A stretch of 64,000 nucleotides of DNA from DASRRB01 sp036732755. GTDB lineage: Bacteria > Planctomycetota > B15-G4 > SIAN01. How positions within the stretch are numbered: the stretch's first letter is position 1; each line of letters starts with the position of its first letter. Positions 31,059-39,309 of the stretch are shown one piece after another. The stretch is from positions 1-64,000 of the forward strand of contig DAINBU010000007.1 of assembly GCA_036732755.1 (NCBI GenBank). Reading direction: 5' to 3'. The notes beneath the pieces were generated by a model. That model saw only the letters and a list, made by a program, of their open reading frames with translations, had not been told where the DNA came from and made no database searches. The position numbers and the translations under genes are program-made.

Positions 31059-31559
31059 ATGGCCTTCGCCTGGCCGCTCGCGCGGCACGACTTCGGCGCC
31101 GGAGCGCGCACGCTCCTCTCGAGGGGAACGTGGCTGCGCGCGGTGCTCCCGGCCGCATTGGTCTGCGCGGGCGCTTTGCTGCTCGCGCCGCCGTGGCGGA
31201 AGGCTCCGCCCGAGGCGGTGCCGGCCAGGCCGGTCGCCGCGCCGGCGTCGCCGCTCCTGCCCGCCGGAGGCGACCCGGCGGCGCTGGTCGGCGCGCTGCT
31301 CGTCGTCGGCGGAGCGCTCGCATTGCTGCCGGCGATCCTGTCGCGGCTGCAGTCGCGCAAGCGGGGCGGACTGATCGACCTGGTCGAGGTGCGGCCGCTC
31401 GGCGGGCGGCGCAGCCTGATGCTGGTTCAGGTCGGCGGGCGGCGCATCCTGGTCGGCGCCTCCGAGCACGGCATGGCGGCGCTCGCGGAGCTCGACCCCG
31501 CGCCGACGTTCGCCGACGTCGCCCGCGCCGAGATGGACGGCGGCGGAGGGCGCGGATGA
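31059..31559 (+). CDS. fliO: FliO-like flagellar biosynthesis protein
   Basis: 166 residues from ATG 31059 (GGAGG eight bases upstream); the longer upstream frame lacks this. Two hydrophobic segments (about 25-45 and 70-92) precede a short cytoplasmic beta domain with LVEVRPLGGRRSLMLVQVGGRRILVG, which is the typical FliO tail. FliO assists assembly of the FliP-FliQ-FliR export gate. It overlaps fliP as ATGA, which supports the assignment. Confidence 0.8.
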   Translation: MAFAWPLARHDFGAGARTLLSRGTWLRAVLPAALVCAGALLLAPPWRKAPPEAVPARPVAAPASPLLPAGGDPAALVGALLVVGGALALLPAILSRLQSRKRGGLIDLVEVRPLGGRRSLMLVQVGGRRILVGASEHGMAALAELDPAPTFADVARAEMDGGGGRG

Positions 31560-32407
31560 AGGCGCTCGCCGGACTGCTGATCGGGGCGCTCGTCGCCGCG
31601 GGGCCGCTGCAGGCGGCCGCGTCGGCGCAGGGCGCGCCCGCCGGCGATCCGGCCGCCGCCTCCCGAGACGGGTCGGCCTCCCCGGCGCTCCCGCCGAAGC
31701 CGGTGCCGCCGCCGTCGCTGCTCCAGCAGCTGATGCCGGTGCGCGTCGAGCTGCAGCCGGGCGCGGAGAAGGGGCGCGACCTCTCGACGGCCGTCGAGGT
31801 CGTCGTCCTCCTCACGCTCCTCTCGCTGATCCCGCCGCTCCTGCTCTCCGTCACCTGCTTCACGCGCATCGTGATCGTGCTCTCCTTCGTGCGCCGCGCG
31901 ATGGGCACGACCGAGCTGCCGCCCAATCCGGTGCTGATCGGGCTGTCGCTCTTCCTCACCGGCGCCGTGATGGCTCCGGTCGGGAAGGAGATCCACGCCA
32001 AGGCGATCGCGCCCTACCTCGACGGCCAGCTGCAGTTCGCGCCCGCGGCGGAGATCGCGAGCGGCGAGCTCAAGCACTTCCTGCTGCGGCACACGCGCGA
32101 GCGCGACCTCGCGCTCTTCCTCGAGATGTCGGACTCGCCCGCGCCCGAGGGGCCGGGCGAGACGCCGCTCATGGCCGTCGTGCCGGCCTTCATCCTCAGC
32201 GAGCTGCGCACCGCCTTCCAGATGGGCTTCGTGCTCTACCTGCCGTTCCTCGTGATCGACCTCGTCGTCTCGAGCATCCTGCTCGCGCTCGGCATGTACA
32301 TGCTCCCGCCGATGCTGATCTCCACGCCCGTGAAGATCCTGCTCTTCGTGCTGGTCGACGGCTGGGGCCTCGTGATCCACCAGGTCTGGGCGGGGCTGCA
32401 GGGCTGA
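31556..32407 (+). CDS. fliP: Flagellar export gate protein FliP
   Basis: 283 residues. A signal peptide-like N-terminus and a Pro/Ala-rich segment precede the conserved core: TCFTRIVIVLSFVRRAMG, PNPVLIGLSLFLTGAVMAP, and PAFILSELRTAFQMGF, then LGMYMLPPMLISTPVKILLF. FliP forms the gate core with FliQ and FliR in the inner membrane. The ATG overlaps the fliO stop. Confidence 0.98.
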   Translation: MKALAGLLIGALVAAGPLQAAASAQGAPAGDPAAASRDGSASPALPPKPVPPPSLLQQLMPVRVELQPGAEKGRDLSTAVEVVVLLTLLSLIPPLLLSVTCFTRIVIVLSFVRRAMGTTELPPNPVLIGLSLFLTGAVMAPVGKEIHAKAIAPYLDGQLQFAPAAEIASGELKHFLLRHTRERDLALFLEMSDSPAPEGPGETPLMAVVPAFILSELRTAFQMGFVLYLPFLVIDLVVSSILLALGMYMLPPMLISTPVKILLFVLVDGWGLVIHQVWAGLQG

Positions 32408-32408
32408 C

Positions 32409-32684
32409 ATGGACGCGAGCACCGCCATCGGACTGGGCCGCCAGGTCCTCGTCGAGGCGCTCCTGCTCATGGCGCCGTTGCTCGGCGTCGCGCTCGTCGT
32501 CGGCCTGCTGATCTCGTTCTTCCAGGCGCTGACCGGGCTGCAGGAGCAGACGGTCGCGATGGTGCCGAAGCTCCTGCTGCTGACCGGCGCCGTCTGGCTG
32601 CTCACCCCCTGGATCCTGCGCCAGCTGGTCGACTTCGCGCAGCGCATCCTGCAGAACCTCTCGCGCTTCGGGGGCGGCCCGTGA
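32409..32684 (+). CDS. fliQ: Flagellar export gate protein FliQ
   Basis: 91 residues with two transmembrane hairpins; APLLGVALVVGLLISFFQA and LTGLQEQTVAMVPKLL are the FliQ hallmarks. It starts one base after the fliP stop and overlaps fliR by four bases. It packs around the FliP-FliR gate. Confidence 0.97.
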   Translation: MDASTAIGLGRQVLVEALLLMAPLLGVALVVGLLISFFQALTGLQEQTVAMVPKLLLLTGAVWLLTPWILRQLVDFAQRILQNLSRFGGGP

Positions 32685-33439
32685 ACTTCGTGCTGCCGCT
32701 CGCCCCGCTCGTCTGCATGCTGCTCGGCGCGCTGCGCGTCGGCGTCGTGCTGGTGATGCTGCCCGTGGTGGGGGGCAACGGCGTGCCGTCGCCGGTGCGC
32801 GTCCTCCTCTCGTTCGGGCTCGCGCTCGCGCTGACCGGCGTCCCGGCCGGCGCGATGCCGGCCACCGCGTCGGCGCTCGTGCTCGCGGCGGGCCGCGAGC
32901 TGCTGCTCGGCCTCGTGCTCGGCTTCCTCTGCCAGGTGCTGCTCTCGGCGCCGGCGCTCGCCGGCGAGCTCGTCGCGCAGGAGCTCGGCCTCAAGATGGC
33001 CGAGGACGTCGACCCGACCACGCGACTGCCGGTGTCGGCGGTGAGCCGCGTCTACGAGACGTCGCTGCTCTTGCTCTTCCTGGTGGCGCAGGGCCACCAC
33101 GACGTGCTGCGCGCGCTGCACGAGAGCTTCGCGCGCTTCCCGGTCGGCGACTCCTCGCTCCCGAGCGGCATGGCGGCGCTCGCCGGCTCGGCCGGCACCT
33201 GCCTGCGCTTCGCGGTGCAGATCGCGGCGCCGCTCTTCGCCGTGCTGCTGTGCGGCAGCCTCGTGCTCGCGCTGCTGACGCGCGCCGTGCCCGAGCTGCA
33301 CGTGATGACCTTCGGCTACCCGCTGCGGCTGCTCGCCTCGATGGCGGCGGCCGTCGTGCTCTTCCCGTTCGTCGCGCAGCCGGGGCTCCGGCTGATCGCC
33401 GGGCTCCAGCGCGCGCTCGTCACGGCGGCGGGGGGCTGA
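32681..33439 (+). CDS. fliR: Flagellar export gate protein FliR
   Basis: 252 residues with about six hydrophobic segments. Motifs include RVGVVLVMLPVVGG, AGELVAQELGLKMAEDVDP and the C-terminal FGYPLRLLASM. GTG 32681 overlaps the fliQ stop (GTGA). It is the third gate-core component. Confidence 0.96.
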   Translation: MNFVLPLAPLVCMLLGALRVGVVLVMLPVVGGNGVPSPVRVLLSFGLALALTGVPAGAMPATASALVLAAGRELLLGLVLGFLCQVLLSAPALAGELVAQELGLKMAEDVDPTTRLPVSAVSRVYETSLLLLFLVAQGHHDVLRALHESFARFPVGDSSLPSGMAALAGSAGTCLRFAVQIAAPLFAVLLCGSLVLALLTRAVPELHVMTFGYPLRLLASMAAAVVLFPFVAQPGLRLIAGLQRALVTAAGG

Positions 33440-33440
33440 C

Positions 33441-34556
33441 GTGGCCGACGACCTCTTCGACACGCAGGAGCGCACCGAGGAGCCGACCGCGCGGCGCCTC
33501 GAGGAGGCGCGCGGCCAGGGCCGCTTCGCGCGGAGCGACGACCTCGCGCATGCGCTGGTGCTGCTCTCGGTCGCCGGCTTCCTCGTCTTCGCCGGCGGCG
33601 GCGTCGCGCAGGTGCTGCGCACCGAGATCGTCGAGGGGGTGCGGCTCCTGGCGCGGCCGCCGGAGAACCTCGAGCAGGCGATCGCGCTCGTGCGCGACAC
33701 GCTGATCCGCCTGGCGCGCATCGCCGGACCGTGCGTCCTGATCGCGGGGGTCGCCGCCTTCGCGCTCCATTTCCTGCAGGCGGGCGGATTCTTCGTGGTG
33801 CGCGACGCGTTCAAGCCGAAGCTCGACCGCTTCGACATCGCGCGCAACTTCTCCCGCATGTTCGGGCTGAAGTCGTGGGTGAAGGTGCTGGCCGGCGTGC
33901 TCAAGTTCGCCGTGATCCTCGGCGTCATCGCGTGGGGGACGCGCGCGCGGCTCGACCGCTTCACGCAGCTCTCCGGCATGGACTTCGACCGCACCATCCC
34001 GGCCGTCGTGAACCTGCTGCTCGCGATGTTCGTGCAGGTGACCGGCGTGCTGGTCGTGCTCGGCGCCGCCGACTGGGCGTTCCAGCGCTGGCAGCATCAC
34101 CGCGAAATGCGCATGTCGAAGCAGCAGGTGCGCGACGAGTCCAAGCACGAGGACGGCGACCCGCAGATGCGCAAGCGCATCCGTGACCGCCAGCGGGCGA
34201 TCGTCGAGCGGCCGCTGCGCCAGACCGTCCCCGAGGCGACCGTGATCGTGACCAATCCGACGCACTACTCGGTCGCGATCCGGTACGAGGAGGGGAAGTC
34301 GGCCGCGCCGGTGGTGACGGCCAAGGGAGTCGATCGCGTCGCCGAGGAGATCAAGCGGCTCGCGCGCGAGCACGACGTGCCGATCCTGGAGCAGCCGCCG
34401 CTCGCGCGCGCGCTGTTCCGTGACGTCCCGGTCGGCCAGATGGTCCCGGAGAAGCTCTACCGCGCGGTCGCCGGCGTCCTCGCCGTCGTCTGGCGGCTGA
34501 AGCAGAAGCGCGAGGCGGCGCGCGCCGCGTCGTTCGCGCGCGGGGCGGGGCGCTAG
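33441..34556 (+). CDS. flhB: Flagellar export switch protein FlhB
   Basis: 371 residues. Four membrane segments are followed by a cytoplasmic domain with the self-cleavage motif NPTH (272-275), where cleavage between N and P switches export from rod/hook to filament substrates. The N-terminal ERTEEPTARRLEEAR and the linker QQVRDESKHEDGDP are typical. GTG start one base after fliR. It works with FliK (40975-42114) in hook-length control. Confidence 0.98.
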   Translation: MADDLFDTQERTEEPTARRLEEARGQGRFARSDDLAHALVLLSVAGFLVFAGGGVAQVLRTEIVEGVRLLARPPENLEQAIALVRDTLIRLARIAGPCVLIAGVAAFALHFLQAGGFFVVRDAFKPKLDRFDIARNFSRMFGLKSWVKVLAGVLKFAVILGVIAWGTRARLDRFTQLSGMDFDRTIPAVVNLLLAMFVQVTGVLVVLGAADWAFQRWQHHREMRMSKQQVRDESKHEDGDPQMRKRIRDRQRAIVERPLRQTVPEATVIVTNPTHYSVAIRYEEGKSAAPVVTAKGVDRVAEEIKRLAREHDVPILEQPPLARALFRDVPVGQMVPEKLYRAVAGVLAVVWRLKQKREAARAASFARGAGR

Positions 34557-34559
34557 CCC

Positions 34560-36662
34560 GTGGCCGCCGCCCCCCGCCCGCCCGTCGCCGCGAAGCCGGC
34601 CGCCGCCGCGGCCGCGCCGCGCCGGGTGTTCCGCAACGCCGACGTCGGCCTCGCCATGGCCGTGGTCGGCCTGCTCGTGATCCTGGTCGTCCCGCTGCCG
34701 ACCTGGCTGCTCGACCTGCTGATCGTCGTCAACCTCTCCGCCAGCATCCTGCTGCTGCTGCTCGTGCTCTCGAGCGAGCGGCCGCTCGACCTCTCGACTT
34801 TCCCGACGCTGCTGCTCTTCGGCGCGCTGTTCCGGCTGGCGCTCAACGTCGCGAGCACGCGCCTCATCCTGCTCGACGGCCACGCCGGCCGCGTCATCGA
34901 GTCGTTCGGCAAGTTCGTGGTCGGCGGCAACCTCGTGGTCGGGATCGTGATCTTCCTGATCCTGATCGTGATCCAGTTCGTCGTCATCACGAAGGGCGCC
35001 GGGCGCATCAGCGAAGTGGCCGCGCGCTTCACCCTCGACGCGATGCCCGGCAAGCAGATGGCGATCGACGCCGAGCTCAACAACGGCCTGATCTCGCCCG
35101 ACGAGGCCAAGGCGCGCCGCCACGAGGTCGGGCGCGAGGCGGAGTTCTACGGCGCCATGGACGGCGCCTCGAAGTTCGTGCGCGGCGACGCCGTGGCCGG
35201 ACTCATCATCACGGCCGTCAACCTGATCGGCGGCATCTGCGTCGCCCTGATCAAGGGCATGGACCTCGGCGGCGCGGTCCGGACCTACTCGATCCTCACG
35301 GTCGGCGACGGCCTCGTGAGCCAGATCCCGGCGCTCATCGTCGCGACCGCCGGCGCGATCATCGTCACCAAGGCGAGCACCGAGGCGAGCCTGGCGAACG
35401 AGCTGGCGCACCAGATGACCGACCGCCGCCGCGGGCTCACGCTCGCCTCGGCGATCATCGGCGCGCTCGGCCTGGCGCCCGGCCTGCCGGCCGCGCCCTT
35501 CCTGCTCTTCTCGCTCGTCCTCTACAGCCTTTCGCGCATGCGCCGCCCGGCGCCCGCGGCGGCCGCCGTCGAGAAGAGTCCGACCGAGGTCGCCGCCGAG
35601 CAGTCGGCGGAGCTCGAGCGCCTGCTCAAGGTCGACCCGATGGGAGTGGAGCTCGGCTTCCGGCTGCTCCACCTGGTCGAGAAGAGCCGCAGCGGCGGGC
35701 TGCTCGCCCACGTCGCGCAGGTCCGCAAGCGCTTCGCGTCCGACCTCGGCCTGCTGGTGCCGCCGGTGCGCGTCACCGACAACGTGAAGCTCGGGCCGAA
35801 CGCCTACCGCATCCTCGTGCACGGCCAGCCGGTCGCGGCGGGCGAGCTCAAGCCCGGGATGCTGCTCGCGATGAACCCGGGCGCGGCGAAGGGCGACCTG
35901 CCGGGCGAGGCGACGCGCGAGCCGACCTTCGGCCTGCCCGCGCTCTGGATCTCCGAGGAGCGCCGCACCGACGCGGAGCTCAAGGGCTACACCGTCGTCG
36001 AGCCCGTCTCGGTCCTCGTGACCCACCTCTCCGAGTCGATCCGCGAGCACGCCGGCGCGATCCTCACGCGCGACGACGTGAAGGCGCTCGTGGAGGGCGC
36101 CCGCAAAGACCACCCGGCCGTCGTCGACGACCTGATCCCCAATCAGCTCACCTACGGCGACCTGCACCGCGTGCTGCGCGTGCTGCTCGCCGAGCGCGTC
36201 GCGATCAAGAACCTCGCCGGCATCCTCGAGGTCCTCTCCGAGCACGCGGGCCAGACCAAGGACCCCGAGGCGCTGGCCGAGCTGGCGCGCCGCCGCCTCG
36301 CCCGCTCGCTGGTCGAGCCCTACCTCGACGACGAGGGCTGCCTCAAGGTCGTCACGCTCGACCCGGCCCTCGAGCGCTCGCTGGTCGAGGTGGCGAAGAA
36401 CCAGGAGACGAACGACGGGCCCGGCGTCGTGCGCACCATCCTCGACCGCGTCGTCGGCGAGGTGAAGCGCCTCGTCGAGCGCGGCCAGGAGGCGGTCGTG
36501 CTGGTGCGCGCCGAGGCGCGCACGTTCCTGCGTGACCTCCTGAAGAGCGTCGCGCCGCGCACCGTCGTGCTGAGCTACGCCGAGGCCGCGGCCGCCCGCC
36601 GCGTCGAACCGGTCGCGGTCGTCTCGCTCGCCGAGCCGTCCGCCGCGAGGGCCGGCGCATGA
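34560..36662 (+). CDS. flhA: Flagellar export apparatus protein FlhA
   Basis: 700 residues. Eight membrane segments with ALFRLALNVASTRLIL and KQMAIDAELNNG (FHIPEP family), followed by the large cytoplasmic domain that docks chaperone-substrate complexes (PVRVTDNVKLGPNAYRI, GYTVVEPVSVLVTHL, RSLVEPYL). GTG start three bases after flhB, stop overlapping the next small gene. Confidence 0.98.
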   Translation: MAAAPRPPVAAKPAAAAAAPRRVFRNADVGLAMAVVGLLVILVVPLPTWLLDLLIVVNLSASILLLLLVLSSERPLDLSTFPTLLLFGALFRLALNVASTRLILLDGHAGRVIESFGKFVVGGNLVVGIVIFLILIVIQFVVITKGAGRISEVAARFTLDAMPGKQMAIDAELNNGLISPDEAKARRHEVGREAEFYGAMDGASKFVRGDAVAGLIITAVNLIGGICVALIKGMDLGGAVRTYSILTVGDGLVSQIPALIVATAGAIIVTKASTEASLANELAHQMTDRRRGLTLASAIIGALGLAPGLPAAPFLLFSLVLYSLSRMRRPAPAAAAVEKSPTEVAAEQSAELERLLKVDPMGVELGFRLLHLVEKSRSGGLLAHVAQVRKRFASDLGLLVPPVRVTDNVKLGPNAYRILVHGQPVAAGELKPGMLLAMNPGAAKGDLPGEATREPTFGLPALWISEERRTDAELKGYTVVEPVSVLVTHLSESIREHAGAILTRDDVKALVEGARKDHPAVVDDLIPNQLTYGDLHRVLRVLLAERVAIKNLAGILEVLSEHAGQTKDPEALAELARRRLARSLVEPYLDDEGCLKVVTLDPALERSLVEVAKNQETNDGPGVVRTILDRVVGEVKRLVERGQEAVVLVRAEARTFLRDLLKSVAPRTVVLSYAEAAAARRVEPVAVVSLAEPSAARAGA

Positions 36663-36985
36663 CCCGCCGCGTCGCCGCCCTCTTCGCCCTCCTCGCGTTC
36701 GCCGCCGCGTGGCTGATCGGCGTCGCGCGCGGCCAGTCGCCGCTCACGCGCCTGGAGAACGCCGGTCTCGCGCTGGCGGCGGCGTTCGTCGCCGGCCTCG
36801 CGATCGGAGTGGCGCTGGAGAAGATCGTGCTGGCGCGCCTCTCGGAGTCGGTGCGCGAGCGTCCGAAGGAGGGGACCGACCGCGACGGCGAGGCGACCTT
36901 CGAGGCCGCGCCCGCGGCGGCCCGCGCCGAGGACGCGGCGCCCGCGGCGGCGCGCGCGGCCGAGCCGGCGGAGGCGGTCCGATGA
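36659..36985 (+). CDS. Small two-helix membrane protein in the flhA-fliA gap
   Basis: 108 residues. Two hydrophobic helices (about 4-22 and 36-54) precede a charged, Ala/Glu-rich tail (FEAAPAAARAEDAAPAAARA). ATG overlaps the flhA stop (ATGA) and its own stop overlaps fliA (ATGA), so it is translated with both. In many bacteria flhF and flhG occupy this place; neither is here and this product resembles neither. Function unknown. Confidence 0.65.
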   Translation: MTRRVAALFALLAFAAAWLIGVARGQSPLTRLENAGLALAAAFVAGLAIGVALEKIVLARLSESVRERPKEGTDRDGEATFEAAPAAARAEDAAPAAARAAEPAEAVR

Positions 36986-37722
36986 GCACGGAGCTCCTCG
37001 CCGCCTACCGCGCCGGCAACCCGAGCTCCGCCGAGGAGCTCGTGCGCCGCCACCTACCGCTCGTGCGGCGCGTGGTCGGCCGCCTCGCGATCCACCTGCC
37101 GCCGACCCTCGGCCGCGACGACCTCGAGGAGGTCGGGATCCTCGGGCTGCTCACTGCGGCGCGCACCTACGATCCGGCGCGCGGCGCGTCGTTCCGCACC
37201 TTCGCCTACATCGCGATCCAGGGCGCCGTGCTCGACGAGCTGCGCCGCCTCGACGTGCTGCCGCGCGCGCGCCGCGACGGGCTGCGCGCCTACGAGGAGG
37301 CGCGCACGGCGCTGACCGAGCGGGTCGGCCGCGAGCCGACCTTCCTCGAGGTGCAGGAGGAGCTCGGCCTCTCGGCGCCGGAGCTCGAGGAGGTCCTGCG
37401 CGCGCGCGCACTCTCCGACCACCACTCGCGCGGGACGAGCGAGTCGTGCACCGGCGTCGACCCCGAGTCGTTCGAGGGCAACCTCGCCGACGACCCGGCG
37501 TGGCTGGCGCAGATCAACGAGGCGAAGCACCTGCTCGCCGGCGCCATCGCGACGCTCCCCAAGCGCGAGCAGGAAGTCGTCGTCCTCTACTACCGGCACG
37601 GCCTGCTGCTGAAGGACATCGGCCGCGTGCTCGAGATCACCGAGTCGCGCGTGAGCCAGATCCTGCAGCACGCGCTCGTGCTGCTGAACCACCGCCTCGG
37701 CCGCCAGCTGGAGGGCGCGTGA
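36982..37722 (+). CDS. fliA: Flagellar sigma factor FliA (sigma-28)
   Basis: 246 residues. Region 2 (RHLPLVRRVVGRLAIHLP, GILGLLTAARTYDP, FRTFAYIAIQGAVLDELRR), region 3 (REPTFLEVQEELG) and region 4 (LPKREQEVVVLYY, LEITESRVSQILQHAL) are complete. It should recognise the TCAAGCGC-N11-CCGAA promoters of fliD and the flagellins in this window. The ATG overlaps the preceding stop. A leftward FlgM-like gene at 40331 is its possible anti-sigma. Confidence 0.97.
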   Translation: MSTELLAAYRAGNPSSAEELVRRHLPLVRRVVGRLAIHLPPTLGRDDLEEVGILGLLTAARTYDPARGASFRTFAYIAIQGAVLDELRRLDVLPRARRDGLRAYEEARTALTERVGREPTFLEVQEELGLSAPELEEVLRARALSDHHSRGTSESCTGVDPESFEGNLADDPAWLAQINEAKHLLAGAIATLPKREQEVVVLYYRHGLLLKDIGRVLEITESRVSQILQHALVLLNHRLGRQLEGA

Positions 37723-37723
37723 C

Positions 37724-37936
37724 ATGAGCGCCGGACGGGGACGCGTGCTCAAGGCGGGGCAGGTCGCGACGCACGGCACCGTCGTGCCGTGGGAGCCGCG
37801 CCCGCCGGCCGAAGAGGGTCCGCCCGCCGAGGTCGAGGTGGTGCGCGACCGCGGAGTCGTCCAGGGAATCGTCGTGCGCTGTCGCTGCGGACGCGTCCAC
37901 GAGCTCGAGCTCGACGCGCCGCCGGCGGCGAAGTGA
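37724..37936 (+). CDS. Small conserved-looking protein after fliA
   Basis: 70 residues. A Pro/Glu-rich start is followed by GVVQGIVVRCRCGRVHELEL, a short beta segment with CxC that could bind a metal. One base after the fliA stop. Function unknown; flagellar link is by position only. Confidence 0.55.
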   Translation: MSAGRGRVLKAGQVATHGTVVPWEPRPPAEEGPPAEVEVVRDRGVVQGIVVRCRCGRVHELELDAPPAAK

Positions 37937-37958
37937 AAGCAGCCTTAGGAGGCGAGAC

Positions 37959-38534
37959 ATGAGGTTCCGGAAGATCGCGAAGCTCCTGTCCGTGCTGGCC
38001 GCGTGCGCGTGCACGCTGCCGGGCGGAGGCTCCGGCCAGCCCTACACGCCGAAGGGCAATCCGTGGGAGGCGGCCGCGCGCGGCGGCTCGGAGCGCGCGC
38101 CCGCCGGCGAGGCGTCCGCGGACCCGAAGGCCGCGCCCGCCGCCAAGGGCGACGCGAAGGGCGCCGGCGAGTCGGCCGCGCCGGCAGCGGGCGGGGGCAC
38201 GATCCTCGAGCAGCTCGAGGCGGCGCGCGCCCGCATCCAGAAGCTCGAGGGCGAGGGGGCGAGGTTCAAGACCGACAACGCCTCGCTCTCCGCCGTCGTC
38301 GAGCAGCTGAGGAAGGAGAACCAGAACCTGGCGCAGGCGGCCGAGACGTCGACGCAGGCGCGCACCCGCGTCGACCAGGAGATCGAGCAGCTCCGCCAGC
38401 TCGTGAAGGACAGCGAGGCGCGCGCGCGGCTGCTCGCCGACGAGGTCCTGCAGGAGCGCATCCTGCGCGTCCGCGTCGAGCGCGAGCTGATCCTCGCCAA
38501 GGTGCAGGAGGCGGAGAATGCGGAAGGCGGATAG
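37959..38534 (+). CDS. Coiled-coil lipoprotein
   Basis: 191 residues. The start has the ideal AGGAGG ribosome site six bases upstream. A signal peptide ends in the lipobox LAAC; after an Ala/Pro/Gly-rich linker a long coiled coil (about 85-190) begins with ILEQLEAARARIQKLE. It overlaps the next lipoprotein gene by 17 bases. Together they lie between fliA and flagellin 2, so a role in the outer part of the flagellum is a reasonable inference. It is not a recognised family. Confidence 0.7.
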   Translation: MRFRKIAKLLSVLAACACTLPGGGSGQPYTPKGNPWEAAARGGSERAPAGEASADPKAAPAAKGDAKGAGESAAPAAGGGTILEQLEAARARIQKLEGEGARFKTDNASLSAVVEQLRKENQNLAQAAETSTQARTRVDQEIEQLRQLVKDSEARARLLADEVLQERILRVRVERELILAKVQEAENAEGG

Positions 38535-39246
38535 TCGCGGGCGCGCCCTGCGGCGCGCCGCCCTCGCGGTGCTGTCCGGCCTCCTGGCCGGCTGCGGCAG
38601 CCTCGACTGGGTGACGCCCGAGGCGCCGTCCTGGGTCGCGGTGCGGGGCTACCGCAGCGCGCAGCCGCCGCGGCAGCCGGTGCGGCGCGTCCTGGTCCTG
38701 CCGTTCAAGGTGGGGGACGCGTTGCCGGAGCACGCCGACAAGCTGCGCGCCGCGCTGGCGCAGGCGCTGCGCGACTCGTGCGGGTTCGACGTGGTGGCGC
38801 CCGCCGAGATCGAGCTGCCCCGCTCGACGCGCGACGAGGTCGCGAACGGCGGCGGGCGCGACACCGCCGGCCTGATCCGGCTCCATCGCGAGTGGGACGC
38901 CGATGCGGTGCTCTTCGGGCGGCTCGCCTTCGGGCGCGCGCACGGCGAGCCGGCGGTCGGCGTCGAGCTCGAGCTGATCGACGCGCGCGACGGCGCGCGC
39001 CTGTGGTCGGCCAAGGACACGCTCGACGCGCGCGATTCGACGACGCGCGCCTCGCTCCTCTCGTGGCGCAAGCACGAGACAGGCCACGAGGAAGATCCAG
39101 TCTCCGCGACGCAGATCCCGTTCGATTCCTTCGCCCGCTTCGTCGCCGGCTCGTTCGTGCGGACCCTCTTCCCCGCCCGGGAGACTGCGCCGGCGCGCCC
39201 GCTCGCCGCCACGAATCCGGAAAAACCGGCTCAAGCGCGGAACTGA
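38518..39246 (+). CDS. FlgO/CsgG-like lipoprotein
   Basis: 242 residues with a lipobox (LLAGC). After the anchor comes RRVLVLPFKVGDALPEHAD, AQALRDSCGFDVVAP, WDADAVLFGRL and ELELIDARDGARLWSAKD, the pattern of CsgG/FlgO/GNA1162-type outer-membrane lipoproteins. In vibrios such proteins (FlgO, FlgP, FlgT) build outer-membrane disks around the flagellum. The overlap with the coiled-coil lipoprotein gene and location beside flagellar genes point to the same kind of job. The family link is by pattern; not confirmed. Confidence 0.65.
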   Translation: MRKADSRGRALRRAALAVLSGLLAGCGSLDWVTPEAPSWVAVRGYRSAQPPRQPVRRVLVLPFKVGDALPEHADKLRAALAQALRDSCGFDVVAPAEIELPRSTRDEVANGGGRDTAGLIRLHREWDADAVLFGRLAFGRAHGEPAVGVELELIDARDGARLWSAKDTLDARDSTTRASLLSWRKHETGHEEDPVSATQIPFDSFARFVAGSFVRTLFPARETAPARPLAATNPEKPAQARN

Positions 39247-39257
39247 TCCTCCGAATC
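39231..39257 (+). promoter_or_regulatory. Sigma-28-like promoter of flagellin 2
   Basis: TCAAGCGC, 11-base spacer, TCCGAATC. It shares the -35-like box exactly with the fliD promoter and the CCGAA core with all three. It overlaps the end of the upstream lipoprotein gene. Predicted start of RNA about 45 bases before the flagellin ATG. Confidence 0.75.
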
Positions 39258-39259
39258 AC

Positions 39260-39290
39260 TTGGGCGAGCAACGCGATCCGCGTCGCCCAA
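39260..39290 (+). repeat. Inverted repeat between lipoprotein gene and flagellin 2
   Basis: TTGGGCGA pairs with TCGCCCAA, with an inner CGCG/CGCG stem and a four-base bulge (GCAA). The predicted flagellin transcript would start inside its left arm, so the full hairpin forms only in read-through RNA from the upstream genes; it may end or attenuate that transcript. It lies just before the GGAGG of the flagellin gene. Confidence 0.6.
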
Positions 39291-39309
39291 AGTTGGAGGA
39301 ACCGTTCCC

